Assembly: GCA_047967505.1 (NCBI GenBank)
Contig: CM106538.1
DNA: 64,000 bases
Reading direction: 5' to 3' (one strand)
Origin: Dipteris shenzhenensis
Taxonomy: Eukaryota; Polypodiophyta; Polypodiopsida; Gleicheniales
The position numbers and the translations under genes are program-made. Position 1 is the first letter of the stretch. Every line of letters begins with the position of its first letter. Positions 1 through 11,537 of the stretch are shown piece after piece. A model generated the notes under the pieces. The model made no database searches and was not told the DNA's origin. It saw only the letters and a program-made list of their open reading frames with translations.

Positions 1-229
1 GAAAATAACATTGTCACTCGGCAATATGCACAAAATTTAACAAAACTTTTAATAAATAGAAAGAAGACATGATGCCATAAGACCAAAGAGGGATAATAGC
101 AATTGTAGCTTTATGTATATGATTACATTGAGAGACGTTGCTCTTAGCTAGAGTCTTTATATCCAAAATGATATAGATTGAACATATGTTTACAATTTAA
201 ATTGTTGCTCTTAAAGAGCCTCAATTCGT

Positions 230-650
230 GCCATCTGCATAATTTGACACCCCATTGTCTTATTGCTCAATGTCACGACAGTCCCTTGCCAGTTGCCATC
301 TGCATAATTTGACCTAGGCTTGTCTTGCCAAGCCTTGCCCCTTGGGTGCATTGACTCCCCATTGTCTTATTGCTCAATGTGATAGTCCCTTGCCAGGTGC
401 CATCTGCATTAACTCCCTGTTGTCTTGCCAAGCCTTGACCCTTGGGTGACATCCAATGCAAAATACAGGTGCCATCTGCATTAACTCCCACAAGTTATCT
501 TGCCAAGCCTTGCCCCTTGGGTGCATTGACTCCCCATTGTCTTATTGCTCAATGTGATAGTCCCTTGCCAGGTGCCATCTGCATTAACTCCCTATTGTCT
601 TGGCAAGCCTTGACCCTTGGGTGACATCCAGTGCATATTTTGACTCTCAT
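230..650. repeat. Imperfect minisatellite, about 420 bp
   Basis: A few phrases recur in changing order: 'gccatctgcat' (about 231, 297, 399, 470, 571), 'ttgccaagccttg' (about 326, 427, 502, 604) and 'ccccattgtcttattgctc' (about 250, 357, 533). Short ORFs here follow the repeat and are not genes. It lies just downstream of the 3' end of the minus-strand gene that ends at 758, so it may belong to its 3' flank. Confidence 0.75.
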
Positions 651-757
651 TTGACATACGAGGTGATGACTCTGATTATAATTGTCTTGGATTGGCTCCT
701 TGCCTAGTACCCAAATAAAATCCTTCTGAATCAATGGACTTCAATACAAAGCTTTAA

Positions 758-3700
758 TCATGGACATTCTTCATTTGCGCTGTCTCCTTCTACTTCCTCC
801 ATGGCGAGCATCCTTAAAAATTCGTGTATATGCAAAATAGTTTGCTGTGGTATTTTTATTTTTCCTTCTACCTCATATCCCATGTGCTTCTTTGATTTCT
901 TTGCCCTTGAATGCCAAGACACTATGATTGTCTCCATCGAAACTTGAGAGACTGCTTCATCATTTGGGACCCACTCCTTCATTATACAATTAGTATATAA
1001 TGTGTTGTTATCCATATTCTCCTTCCTGCCCTTTGGCTCATACCATACCGCTGTAAATGTTGTAGCTCTCCCTTGGTCATCTCTTTGCACATCAACTACT
1101 TTTGCAACCCAAAACTTCACATTCTCATATTCATCATCCGATGGCCGAACCACAACAAAACAATCGACCTCTATATCTACCTGTGGCATAAACTCTCTCT
1201 TCTTCGGTCCACAATATGGACGTGGGAGTAATGATACAAAATCATTTTCAAAGACTGGAGCTGGGCGCAAATCGTTATGAACATTTGGCCAAAACATATT
1301 GCATTCTTCCTTGACATCCTTTGAGCCTCGCATTCTCTCAAGGTCCTTTATTAAATTTCGTGTCTTGTTAATTACAGTGGTAGTGTGTTCTCTCCAAGTA
1401 GGCTTCGAATCAGGATATCTCCGGAGCATTTCCTCTTTGTATGTAATAAATGCTTTTAATCCATCTATTTCACAATTAGACCTCTCATTAAATTCTTGTA
1501 TAGGAGCCCATGTTGGATACCTTTCCTTGTTGGGAATTGAAGTTAAGAGACTGTAAGGTTCTTCAGGTTCCCATTTTGTATCATGAGAATACTGTTGCCA
1601 TTGCATTACGGGTTTTTCATCTTTAAAAAAAAAACGAAAGTAGTGTGGATTGGTATGACCTGTCAATGCATCACCACCCGTTTGTATGAAAGGTAGAATG
1701 AAGCTCTTCCAATCATACATTCTTTCGAGCCTCTCACATACTGTACTTTCCTTACGACCACCAACTTGCCTGCCACATCTTCTTACCAAGTCATCTATTG
1801 TCTCCACATCCTTGCATTTAAGCTCCCTTGAGACTGTGCTAAAAACCTGATCGATATCCTCATGTGTATGCCCAACATACAAAAATCCACATTCGACCTC
1901 ATTGAAGATTCGATGAGCAACTAGCATGGAGCAGAATGCAAACATGAGTACATTCTTATTTTCTCGCCAGCAATTATCAGCTTGTATTCTCAAAGTCGGT
2001 GGCAGGCGACCTTTTTCTGCATGTACATTGCGAATTGCCTTCATAATAGATGTTACAACTTGATTGCTATCATGTAGATGCAAGGAATCAATCCATATAT
2101 CTGCAAAGAACTTAATTCCATGCACTAACACTCCACATAGATGTGTCTTTAGAAAGTGCTTTCCTTGTAATTTAGGTGGAGTGGCAACAAAACGAGGCAA
2201 TGTTGTTGTATTCTGATCCATGCCATCTACAATAAGGCACATGTAGTCATCAGGATGCGAAATAGCTTGCTCCTTCCAAAATGCATATTTTTGTCTGGAA
2301 TGTCGAATAAGGTCATGATGAGATTTTCGGTTTTTTTTGTATAATTCCCTTTGATTTGGACATGTTGCACTCTCAATCGCTCGCTTTAAATCATCACAGA
2401 CATTGCACTTTGACATTTTTTGCCTCCTTGGGATTTTAACATATCCAAAGTTCTTCTTCCAAAGAGTATACAAAGTATGAGAAGAAGCTACGGCATCCCC
2501 TCTTTGCCTTTGCTTTTCTGCAATAGAGTCAAATACTTCGAGCTTTGTCAAGCCCATTGGAAGGTGCATTTCAGTGATCGCGTCACCGTTAGGGAGTTTG
2601 GTAGATATATGGGGTTGAGGCAAAGCATTTTCATGTATGAAGTCTTGCAAAATTGATGCTGCCCTGACAGTTGAGATTCTTGATTTGGACCTTCCTCTAT
2701 TACCGTGAATGCTAAATTTGTTGCCGCCCTTTGCCTTGGTGACTAAATCCCAATATGTACCATGGGATAATCCAGTAATATTGCGATATGCCTTATTGCA
2801 AATCCTTTTTCCATTTACGAGAGGTTTTACCTTTTGTCTTGAACTTAGCCTTTTATTGCCATTCTGAAGAAAGCAAGAGAGACTTGTGAGAAGGTATTCA
2901 TTTCTTTCGCTTCCCCTTCTTTGCCACACGTGTCCTCTACATTCCCTGATGTCTGCAAGATCAATGAAGCGCATACATCTTCGCTTGCAACATAGATATC
3001 CCAATGCATTTAACATGTTCTCCTCCTTCATTACTCTCTTCCTCTTTGGTTGCTTTTGTGGATCTGCCTGGATTCTCTTTCTCTTCATGCATATGTATGA
3101 CCGTTTTCGTTCCTCGTGCACATTGTTATCTGTATTTATGCAGTTCTTCTCCTCACATTTGTTTGTAACCAAGCATCCATGATTGGTCGTTGCATCCTTG
3201 TTCATATCACAATCAAAGTTAAATACTGAATAATCCTCTGTTGATCTCATCCTCGTTTTTAACATACTCTTAGGACCATTCAATGAATTCAATATTCTAC
3301 GAAAGTATTGAGAACCTTGAAACTCTTCCACTCCTGAGAGAACATCACTCATTGGGACATCTTGCATGGCTTTCACAAATCCACAACCTTGATTGACACC
3401 AGGTTTGTTAATATGCATGAACTCATCCACACTTGATAAGACATCGCTATTGAAACCTTTGCCCTTCTCACTGTGCAAGAATTCATCCACCCCAGATAAG
3501 GCTTCGCTTCTAAAATCATTCTTGGAACCAATGAACTCATCCACTCCAGATAAGATGTCACTTCTATAATTGAGTATATTGAAATCATCCACATTTGAAG
3601 TGATAGAGCCTGGCACATGGGCACGCTTTTTAGGTCCTTTGATATTGTAGTATACGTTGTCTTTATCATTGAAAACCACGTGCCTCTTTCTCATGTTTAA

Positions 3701-3805
3701 AAATTGCATGCTCCATCTCATATTCTTGCCTACCTCATAGTAGGGATCACATAAGGATGTTATGTTATCAACCATACCATCATCAGTGACTTTTAGAATC
3801 CTCAT
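758..3805 (-). CDS. DUF7869-type protein, transposase-like, main ORF (1015 codons)
   Basis: This is a large uninterrupted minus-strand ORF starting with ATG at 3805. Residues 82-165 hold four copies of a short motif of the form S-[DE]-x-L-S-[GS]-V-[DE]-E-F. A basic stretch with KRKR and PKRKR near 240-260 looks like a nuclear localisation signal. C467/C470 lie in a small CxxC motif. The core at 520-660 has VDGMDQ (D527, D530), QADNCWREN (D610) and VGHTHEDIDQ (H646, H648, E649, D650, D652). I recognise that last motif from the DUF7869 family, which is abundant in repeat-rich eukaryotic genomes. The spacing of acidic residues suggests an RNase H-fold nuclease or transposase, but that is inference. 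The codon before the ATG is TAG and the open frame continues upstream, so this may be the larger part of a gene broken by one stop. Alternatively the ATG is a genuine start. It sits about 0.5 kb from the satellite array. Confidence 0.7.
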   Translation of the reverse strand: MRILKVTDDGMVDNITSLCDPYYEVGKNMRWSMQFLNMRKRHVVFNDKDNVYYNIKGPKKRAHVPGSITSNVDDFNILNYRSDILSGVDEFIGSKNDFRSEALSGVDEFLHSEKGKGFNSDVLSSVDEFMHINKPGVNQGCGFVKAMQDVPMSDVLSGVEEFQGSQYFRRILNSLNGPKSMLKTRMRSTEDYSVFNFDCDMNKDATTNHGCLVTNKCEEKNCINTDNNVHEERKRSYICMKRKRIQADPQKQPKRKRVMKEENMLNALGYLCCKRRCMRFIDLADIRECRGHVWQRRGSERNEYLLTSLSCFLQNGNKRLSSRQKVKPLVNGKRICNKAYRNITGLSHGTYWDLVTKAKGGNKFSIHGNRGRSKSRISTVRAASILQDFIHENALPQPHISTKLPNGDAITEMHLPMGLTKLEVFDSIAEKQRQRGDAVASSHTLYTLWKKNFGYVKIPRRQKMSKCNVCDDLKRAIESATCPNQRELYKKNRKSHHDLIRHSRQKYAFWKEQAISHPDDYMCLIVDGMDQNTTTLPRFVATPPKLQGKHFLKTHLCGVLVHGIKFFADIWIDSLHLHDSNQVVTSIMKAIRNVHAEKGRLPPTLRIQADNCWRENKNVLMFAFCSMLVAHRIFNEVECGFLYVGHTHEDIDQVFSTVSRELKCKDVETIDDLVRRCGRQVGGRKESTVCERLERMYDWKSFILPFIQTGGDALTGHTNPHYFRFFFKDEKPVMQWQQYSHDTKWEPEEPYSLLTSIPNKERYPTWAPIQEFNERSNCEIDGLKAFITYKEEMLRRYPDSKPTWREHTTTVINKTRNLIKDLERMRGSKDVKEECNMFWPNVHNDLRPAPVFENDFVSLLPRPYCGPKKREFMPQVDIEVDCFVVVRPSDDEYENVKFWVAKVVDVQRDDQGRATTFTAVWYEPKGRKENMDNNTLYTNCIMKEWVPNDEAVSQVSMETIIVSWHSRAKKSKKHMGYEVEGKIKIPQQTILHIHEFLRMLAMEEVEGDSANEECP

Positions 3806-4246
3806 CTACGCAAATGACCATTGCTCCACTTGTTCAAATCCCAATACTTCACCTTCTGCTACAATCTTATTTGCAAATGATCTCATTTGTAAAATGTCCC
3901 CTATAGTAAAATCCAAGGTGGTGCACTTTGTATTCTTGATAATGTCTGTTGCATAAGTCTCATCTTTGTCCCATGCTATAAATGATTTGTTGGATGTATT
4001 GTAGGGCATAACATCTCCAAGTGTTTCCATATCTCCACATTTATACTTTAGCTCAACATGTGCGCTAAGAATCTTTGATACAATAACTGCTACCTTATCT
4101 TCGCCAAGTCTTCGAAAGTGGCAATGTGAATTGGGATCACTATCATGGATTGTAGAAAATGCAACTACTTCTCTTTTGCTACATAAAATCACATCCATCC
4201 CTGGAACAAAATCTATAGCCATCTCCTTTGTGAGAGTCCTTCGCAA
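3806..4246 (-). pseudogene. N-terminal extension of the DUF7869-type gene, cut off by one TAG
   Basis: This stretch is in the same frame as the 1015-codon ORF and directly upstream of it; only the TAG at 3806-3808 separates them. It encodes about 146 residues of ordinary composition (for example GMDVILCSKREVVAFS and DETYATDIIKNTKCT). The frame stays open a little past 4246 into sequence without a good ATG, so the true start or an upstream exon is not visible. TAG can arise from CAG by one C-to-T change. Nonsense decay, sequence error or a separate short ORF all remain possible. Confidence 0.5.
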
Positions 4247-5346
4247 GCAAGCTGTAGTGGCAACAATTACATAAATATTAGTCTCTTTTTAATAATCTAC
4301 TTATTTATTATAATTTTTAATTAGTACTTAATTTATTAGTGGGAGAAGTTATCCGATCAAGTACTCATCAGATGGACATGCCAAGTTATCCTTTGCATGG
4401 TCAATCAAGCATTAAATACTATTTTTGCTCTAGTGTCATGCACATCCGTAAAAAAACATGAGCCTACTAGGTACGTTATCCAATCAAGCACTAATGGGAT
4501 GCGGGTGCCACTTTGCATGTAAGTCAATTCCACCTAGTTGAGGTGTACAAAAAGTGTTGTGCCCATCGGATATGCTTTGCATGGTCCATCGAGCATTAAA
4601 TACTATTTTTGCTCCTGTCATGCACATCCATAAAAAAAACACACTGATAGGTGTGTTATCCGATCAAGTACTTATGCGATGGGAATGCCACTTTGCATGT
4701 AAGTCAATTCCACCTAGTTGAAGGTGTGTGCAAAGTATTGTGCCCATCCAATATGCTTTGCATTGTCGATCAAGCGTAACACACTGTTTCTGCCTTACTG
4801 TCATGCACAACCATATAAAAACACGGCCATAGGTGTGTTATTCAAATAAGTACTTATCAGATGGGGGCTCCACTTTGCACGCAAGTCTGTTTTAACTACA
4901 TTGAGGTGTGTGCAAAGTATTGTCACCATCGGATATGATTTGCATGGTCGATCACGCATTATACACCATTTTTTCCCTAATGATATGCACATTCGCACAA
5001 AAACACGCCATTAGGTGTGTTATCTGACCAAGTACTTCTTGGATGGGTGTGACTCATTGAGAACATTTCAATACCACCTAGGTTGAGGCGTAAAAAAAGT
5101 TTTGTGCCCATTGGATATCCTTTGCATGGTCAATCGAGCATTAAATACTATTTTTACTCTAGTGTCATGCACATCCGTCAAAAAACACGCTGCTAGGTAT
5201 GTTATATGATCAAGCACTTATGGGATGGGTGTGCCACTTTGCATGTAAGTTGATTCTCCCTAGTTGAAGGTGTGTGCAAAGTATTGTGTCCATCGGATAT
5301 GCTTTGCATTGTCGATCAAGCATAAAACACCGTTTTTGTCTTAGTG

Positions 5347-8300
5347 TCATGCACATTCGTCAAAAAACGCAGTCCTAGATGTGTTATTCAAACTAGTACT
5401 TATCGGATGGGGGCTCCAGTTTGCACGCAAGTCTGTTTCAACTAGGTTGAGGTGTGTGCAAAGTATTGTCACCATCGGATATGATTTGCATGGTCGATCA
5501 TGCATTATACACCGTTTTTTCCCTAGTGGTATGCACATCCGTAAAAAAACACGCCCTTAGGTATGTTATCTGACCAAGTACTTATCGGATGGGTGTACCT
5601 CTTTGACAACATTTAAATACCACCTAGGTTGAGGTATAAGAAAAGTATTATGCCCATCGGATATGCTTTGCATGGTCGATCGAGCATTAAATACCATTTT
5701 TGCCTTAGTGCCATGCACATCCGTAAAAAAACACGCTGCTAGGTGTGTTATCCGATCAAGAACTTATGCGATGGGAATGCCACTTTGCATGTGAGTCAAT
5801 TACACCTAGTTGAAGATGTGTGCAAAGTATCGTGCCCATCCGATATGCTTTGCATGGTTGATCGAGCATTAAATACCATTTTTGCCTTAGTGCCATGCAC
5901 ATCCGTAAAAAAACACGCTGCTAGGTGTGTTATCTGATCAAGCACTTATGCGATGGGCGTGCCACTTTGCATGTAAGTCAATTACACCTAGTTGAAGGTG
6001 TGTGAAAAGTATTGTGTTCATCGGATATGCTTTGTATTGTCGATCAAGCATAACACACCGTTTCTGCCTTAGTGTCATGCACAACCATATAAAAACACGG
6101 CCGTAGGTGTGATATTCAAATAAGTACTTATCAGATGGGGGATCCACTTTGCACGCAAGTTCGTTTCAACTACGTTGAGGTGCATGCAACGTATTGTCAC
6201 CATTGGATATGATTTGCATGGTCGATCACGCATTATACACCATTTTTTTCCTAATGATATGCACATCTGTAAAAAAACACGACATTAGGTGTGTTATTTG
6301 ACCAAGTACTTATCGGATGGGTGTGCCTCATTGAGAAAATTTCAATACCACCTAGGTTGAGGCGTACAAAAAGTTTTGTGCCCATCGGATATCATTTGCA
6401 TGGTCGATCGAGCATTAAATACTTTTTTTACTCTAGTGTCATGCACATCCGTCAAAAAACAGGCTGCTAGGTATGTTATCCGATCAAGCACTTATGGGAT
6501 GGGCGTGCCACTTTGCATGTAAGTCTATTCCACAAGTTTGAAGGTGTGTGCAAAGTATCGTGCCCATCGGATATGCTTTGCATGGTCGATCGAGCATTAA
6601 ATACCATTTTTGCCTTAGTGCCATGCACATCCGTAAAAAAACACGCTGCTAGGTGTGTTATCTGATCAAGCACTTATGCGATGGGCGTGCCACTTTGCAT
6701 GTAAGTCAATTACACCTAGTTGAAGGTGTGTGCAAAGTATTGTGTTCATCGGATATGCCTTGCATTGTCGATCAAGCATAACACACCGTTTTTGCCTTAG
6801 TGTCATGCACAACCATATAAAAACACGGCCATAGGTGTGTTATTCAAATAAGTACTTATCAGATGGGGGCTCCACTTTGCACGCAAGTCCGTTTTAACTA
6901 CATTGAGGTGCGTGCAAAGTATTGTCACCATCGGATATGATTTGCATGGTCGATCACGCATTATACACCATTTTTTTCCTAATGATATGCACATCCGCAA
7001 AAAAACACGCCATTAGGTGTGTTATCTGACCAAGTACTTATCGAATGGGTGTGCCTCATTGAGAACATTTCAATACCACCTAGGTTAAGGCGTACGAAAA
7101 GTTTTGTGCCCATCGGATATGCTTTGCATGGTCGATCGAGCATTAAATACTATTTTTGCTCTAGTGTCATGCACATCCGTCAAAAAACATGCTGCTAGGT
7201 ATGTAATCCAATCAAGCACTTATGGGATGCACGTGCTGCTTTGCATATAAGTCTATTCCACCTAGTTGAAGGTGTGTGCAAAGTATCGTGCCCATCGGAT
7301 ATGCTTTGCATGGTGGATCGAGCATTAAATACCATTTTTGCCTTAGTGCCATGCACATCCGTAAAAAAACACGCTGCTAGGTGTGTTATCTGACCAATTA
7401 CTTATCGGATGGGTGTGCCTCATTGCGAACATTTCAATACCACCTAGGTTGAGGCGTACGAAAAGTTTTGTGCCCATCGGATATGCTTTGCATGGTCGAT
7501 CGAGCATTAAATACTATTTTTGCTCTAGTGTCATGCACATCCGTCAAAAAACACGCTGCTAGGTATGTTATCCGATCAAGAACTTATGGGATGGGCGTGC
7601 CACTTTGCATGTAAGTCGATTCCACCTAGTTGAAGGTGTATGCAAAGTATTGTGCCCATCGGATATGCTTTGCATTGTCGATCAAGCATAAAACACCGTT
7701 TTTGCCTTGGTGTCATGCACAACCATGAAAAAACACGGTCCTAGGTGTATTATTCAAACTAGTACTTATCGGATGGGGGCTCCAGTTTGCACGCAAGTCC
7801 GTTTCAGCTAGGTTGAGGTGTGTACAAAGTATTGTCACCATCGGATATGATTTGCATGGTTGATCACGCATTATACACCGTTTTTTTCCTAGTGGTATGC
7901 ACATCCGCAAAAAAACACGCCCTTAGGTACGTTATCTGACCAAGTACTTATCGGATGGGTGTGCCTCTTTGACAACATTTTAATACCACCTAGGTTGAGG
8001 TATGAGAAAAGTATTATGCCCATCCGATATGCTTTGCATGGACGATCGAGCATTAAATACCATTTTTGCCTTCGTGCCATGCACATCCATAAAAAAACAC
8101 GCTGCTAGGTGTGTTATCCGATCAAGCACTTATGCGATGGGAATTCCACTTTGCATGTAAGTCAATTCCACATAGTTGAAAGTGTGTGCAAAGTATTGTG
8201 CCCATCAGATATCCTTTGCATGGTCAATCGAGTAATAAATACTATTTTTACTCTAGTGTCATGCACATCCGTCAAAAAACACGCTGCTAGGTATGTTATC

Positions 8301-8440
8301 CAATCAAGCACTTATGGGATGGGCGTGCCACTTTGCATGTAAGTTGATTCTACCTAGTTGAAGGTGTGTGCAAAGTATTGTGCCCATCGGATATGCTTTG
8401 CATTGTCGATCAAGCATAAAACACCGTTTTTATCTTAGTG
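5347..8440. repeat. Higher-order repeat copy 1 (17 monomers, 3,094 bp)
   Basis: The boundary is set at the monomer with cacattcgtcaaaaaacgcag, which recurs at 8441, 11538 and 14632. The order of monomer variants within this unit is repeated in the next two units. For example, the variant at 5938 recurs at 9032 and 12129, and the one at 6803 recurs at 9897 and 12994. Confidence 0.85.
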
Positions 8441-11400
8441 TCATGGACATTCGTCAAAAAACGCAGTCCTAGCTGTGTTATTCAAACTAGTACTTATCGG
8501 ATGGGGGCTCCAGTTTGCACGCAAGTCTGTTTCAACTAGGTTGAGGTGTGTGCAAAGTATTGTCACCATCGGATATGATTTGCATGGTCGATCACGCATT
8601 ATACACCGTTTTTTCCCTAGTGGTATGCACATCCGCAAAAAAACACGCCCTTAGGTATGTTATCTGACCAAGTACTTATCGGATGGGTGTACCTCTTTGA
8701 CAACATTTTAATACCACCTAAGTTGAGGTATAGGAAAAGTATTATACCCATCGGATATGCTTTGCATGGTCGATCGAGCATTAAATACCATTTTTGCCTT
8801 AGTGCCATGCACATCCGTAAAAAAACACGCTGCTAGGTGTGTTATCCGATCAAGAACTTATGCGATGGGAATGCCACTTTGCATGTGAGTCAATTACACC
8901 TAGTTGAAGATCTGTGCAAAGTATCGTGCCCATCCGATATGCTTTGCATGGTTGATCGAGCATTAAATAACATTTTTGCCTTAGTGCCATGCACATCCGT
9001 AAAAAAACACGCTGCTAGGTGTGTTATCTGATCAAGCACTTATGCGATGGGCGTGCCACTTCGCATGTAAGTCAATTACACCTAGTTGAAGGTGTGTGAA
9101 AAGTATTGTGTTCATCGGATATGCTTTGTATTGTCGATCAAGCATAACACACCGTTTCTGCCTTAGTGTCATGCACAACCATATAAAAACACGGCCATAG
9201 GTGTGATATTCAAATAAGTACTTATCAGATGGGGGATCCACTTTGCACGCAAGTTCGTTTCAACTACGTTGAGGTGCATGCAACGTATTGTCACCATCGG
9301 ATATGATTTGCATGGTCGATCACGCATTATACACCATTTTTTTCCTAATGATATGCACATCCGCAAAAAAACACGCCATTAGGTGTGTTATTTGACCAAG
9401 TACTTATCGGATGGGTGTGCCTCATTGAGAAAATTTCAATACCACCTAGGTTGAGGCGTACAAAAAGTTTTGCGCCCATCGGATATCATTTGCATGGTCG
9501 ATCGAGCATTAAATACTTTTTTTACTCTAGTGTCATGCACATCCGTCAAAAAACACACTGCTAGGTATGTTATCCGATCAAGCACTTATGGGATAGGCGT
9601 GCCACTTTGCATGTAAGTCTATTCCACAAGTTTAAAGGTGTGTGCAAAGTATCGTGCCCATCGGATATGCTTTGCATGGTCGATCGAGCATTAAATACCA
9701 TTTTTGCCTTAGTGCCATGCACATCCGTAAAAAAACACGCTGCTAGGTGTGTTATCTGATCAAGCACTTATGCGATGGGCGTGCCACTTTGCATGTAAGT
9801 CAATTACACCTAGTTGAAGGTGTTTGCAAAGTATTGTGTTCATCGGATATGCTTTGCATTGTAGATCAAGCATAACACACCGTTTTTGCCTTAGTGTCAT
9901 GCACAACCATATAAAAACACGGCCATAGGTGTGTTATTCAAATAAGTACTTATCAGATGGGGGCTCCACTTTGCACGCAAGTCCGTTTTAACTACATTGA
10001 GGTGCGTGCAAAGTATTGTCAGCATCGGATATGATTTGCATGGTCGATCATGCATTATACACCATTTTTTTCCTAATGATATGCACATCCGCAAAAAAAC
10101 ACGCCATTAGGTGTGTTATCTGACCAAGTACTTATCGAATGGGTGTGCCTCATTGAGAACATTTCAATACCACCTAGGTTAAGGCGTACGAAAAGTTTTG
10201 TGCCCATCGGATATGCTTTGCATGGTCGATCGAGCATTAAATACTATTTTTGCTCTAGTGTCATGCACATCCGTCAAAAAACACGCTGCTAGGTATGTAA
10301 TCCAATCAAGCACTTATGGGATGCGCGTGCCGCTTTGCATATAAGTCTATTCCACCTAGTTGAAGGTGTGTGCAAAGTATCGTGCCCATCGGATATGCTT
10401 TGCATGGTGGATCGAGCATTAAATACCATTTTTGCCTTAGTGCCATGCACATCCGTAAAAAAACACGCTGCTAGGTGTGTTATCTGACCAATTACTTATC
10501 GGATGGGTGTGCCTCATTGCGAACATTTCAATACCACCTAGGTTGAGGCGTACGAAAAGTTTTGTGCCCATCGGATATGCTTTGCATGGTCGATCGAGCA
10601 TTAAATACTATTTTTGCTCTAGTGTCATGCACATCCGTCAAAAAACACGCTGCTAGGTATGTTATCCGATCAAGAACTTATGGGATGGGCGTGCCACTTT
10701 TCATGTAAGTTGATTCCACCTAGTTGAAGGTGTGTGCAAAGTATTGTGCCCATCGGTGGATATGCTTTGCATTGTCGATCAAGCATAAAACACCGTTTTT
10801 GCCTTGGTGTCATGCACAACCATGAAAAAACACGGTCCTAGGTGTATTATTCAAACTAGTACTTATCGGATGGGGGCTCCAATTTGCACGCAAGTCCGTT
10901 TCCACTAGGTTGAGGTGTGTGCAAAGTATTTTCACCATCGGATATGATTTGCATGGTTGATCACGCATTATACACTGTTTTTTTCCTAGTGGTATGCACA
11001 TCCGCAAGAAAACATGCCCTTAGGTATGTTTTTTGACCAAGTACTTATCGGATGGGTGTGCCTCTTTGACAACATTTTAATACCACCTAGGTTGAGGTAT
11101 GAGAAAAGTATTATGCCCATCCGATATGCTTTGCATGGTCGATCGAGCATTAAATACCATTTTTGCCTTAGTGCCATGCACATCCGTAAAAAAACACGCT
11201 GCTAGGTGTGTTATCCGATCAAGCACTTATGCGATGGGAATGCCACTTTGCATGTAAGTCAATTCCACCTAGTTGAAAGTGTGTGCAAAGTATTGTGCCC
11301 ATCAGATATCCTTTGCATGGTCAATCGAGTATTAAATACTATTTTTACTCTAGTGTCATGCACATCCGTCAAAAAACACGCTGCTAGGTATGTTATCCAA

Positions 11401-11537
11401 TCAAGCACTTATGGGATGGGCGTGCCACTTTGCATGTAAGTTGATTCTACCTAGTTGAAGGTGTGTGCAAAGTATTGTGCCCATCGGATATGCTTTGCAT
11501 TGTCGATCAAGCATAAAACACCGTTTTTATCTTAGTG
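8441..11537. repeat. Higher-order repeat copy 2 (3,097 bp)
   Basis: This unit matches copy 1 monomer by monomer. It is 3 bp longer because of a small insertion near 10756, where catcggatatg reads catcggtggatatg. Landmark pairs spanning that point are 3,097 bp apart (7713 to 10810, 9897 to 12994, 8441 to 11538). Pairs outside it are 3,094 bp apart. Confidence 0.85.

Noticed and set aside
3806-3808. Alternative genetic code or stop reassignment
   Set aside because: All three stop codons interrupt different frames in this window, and frameshifts are present in the same genes. Ordinary decay is the simpler explanation.
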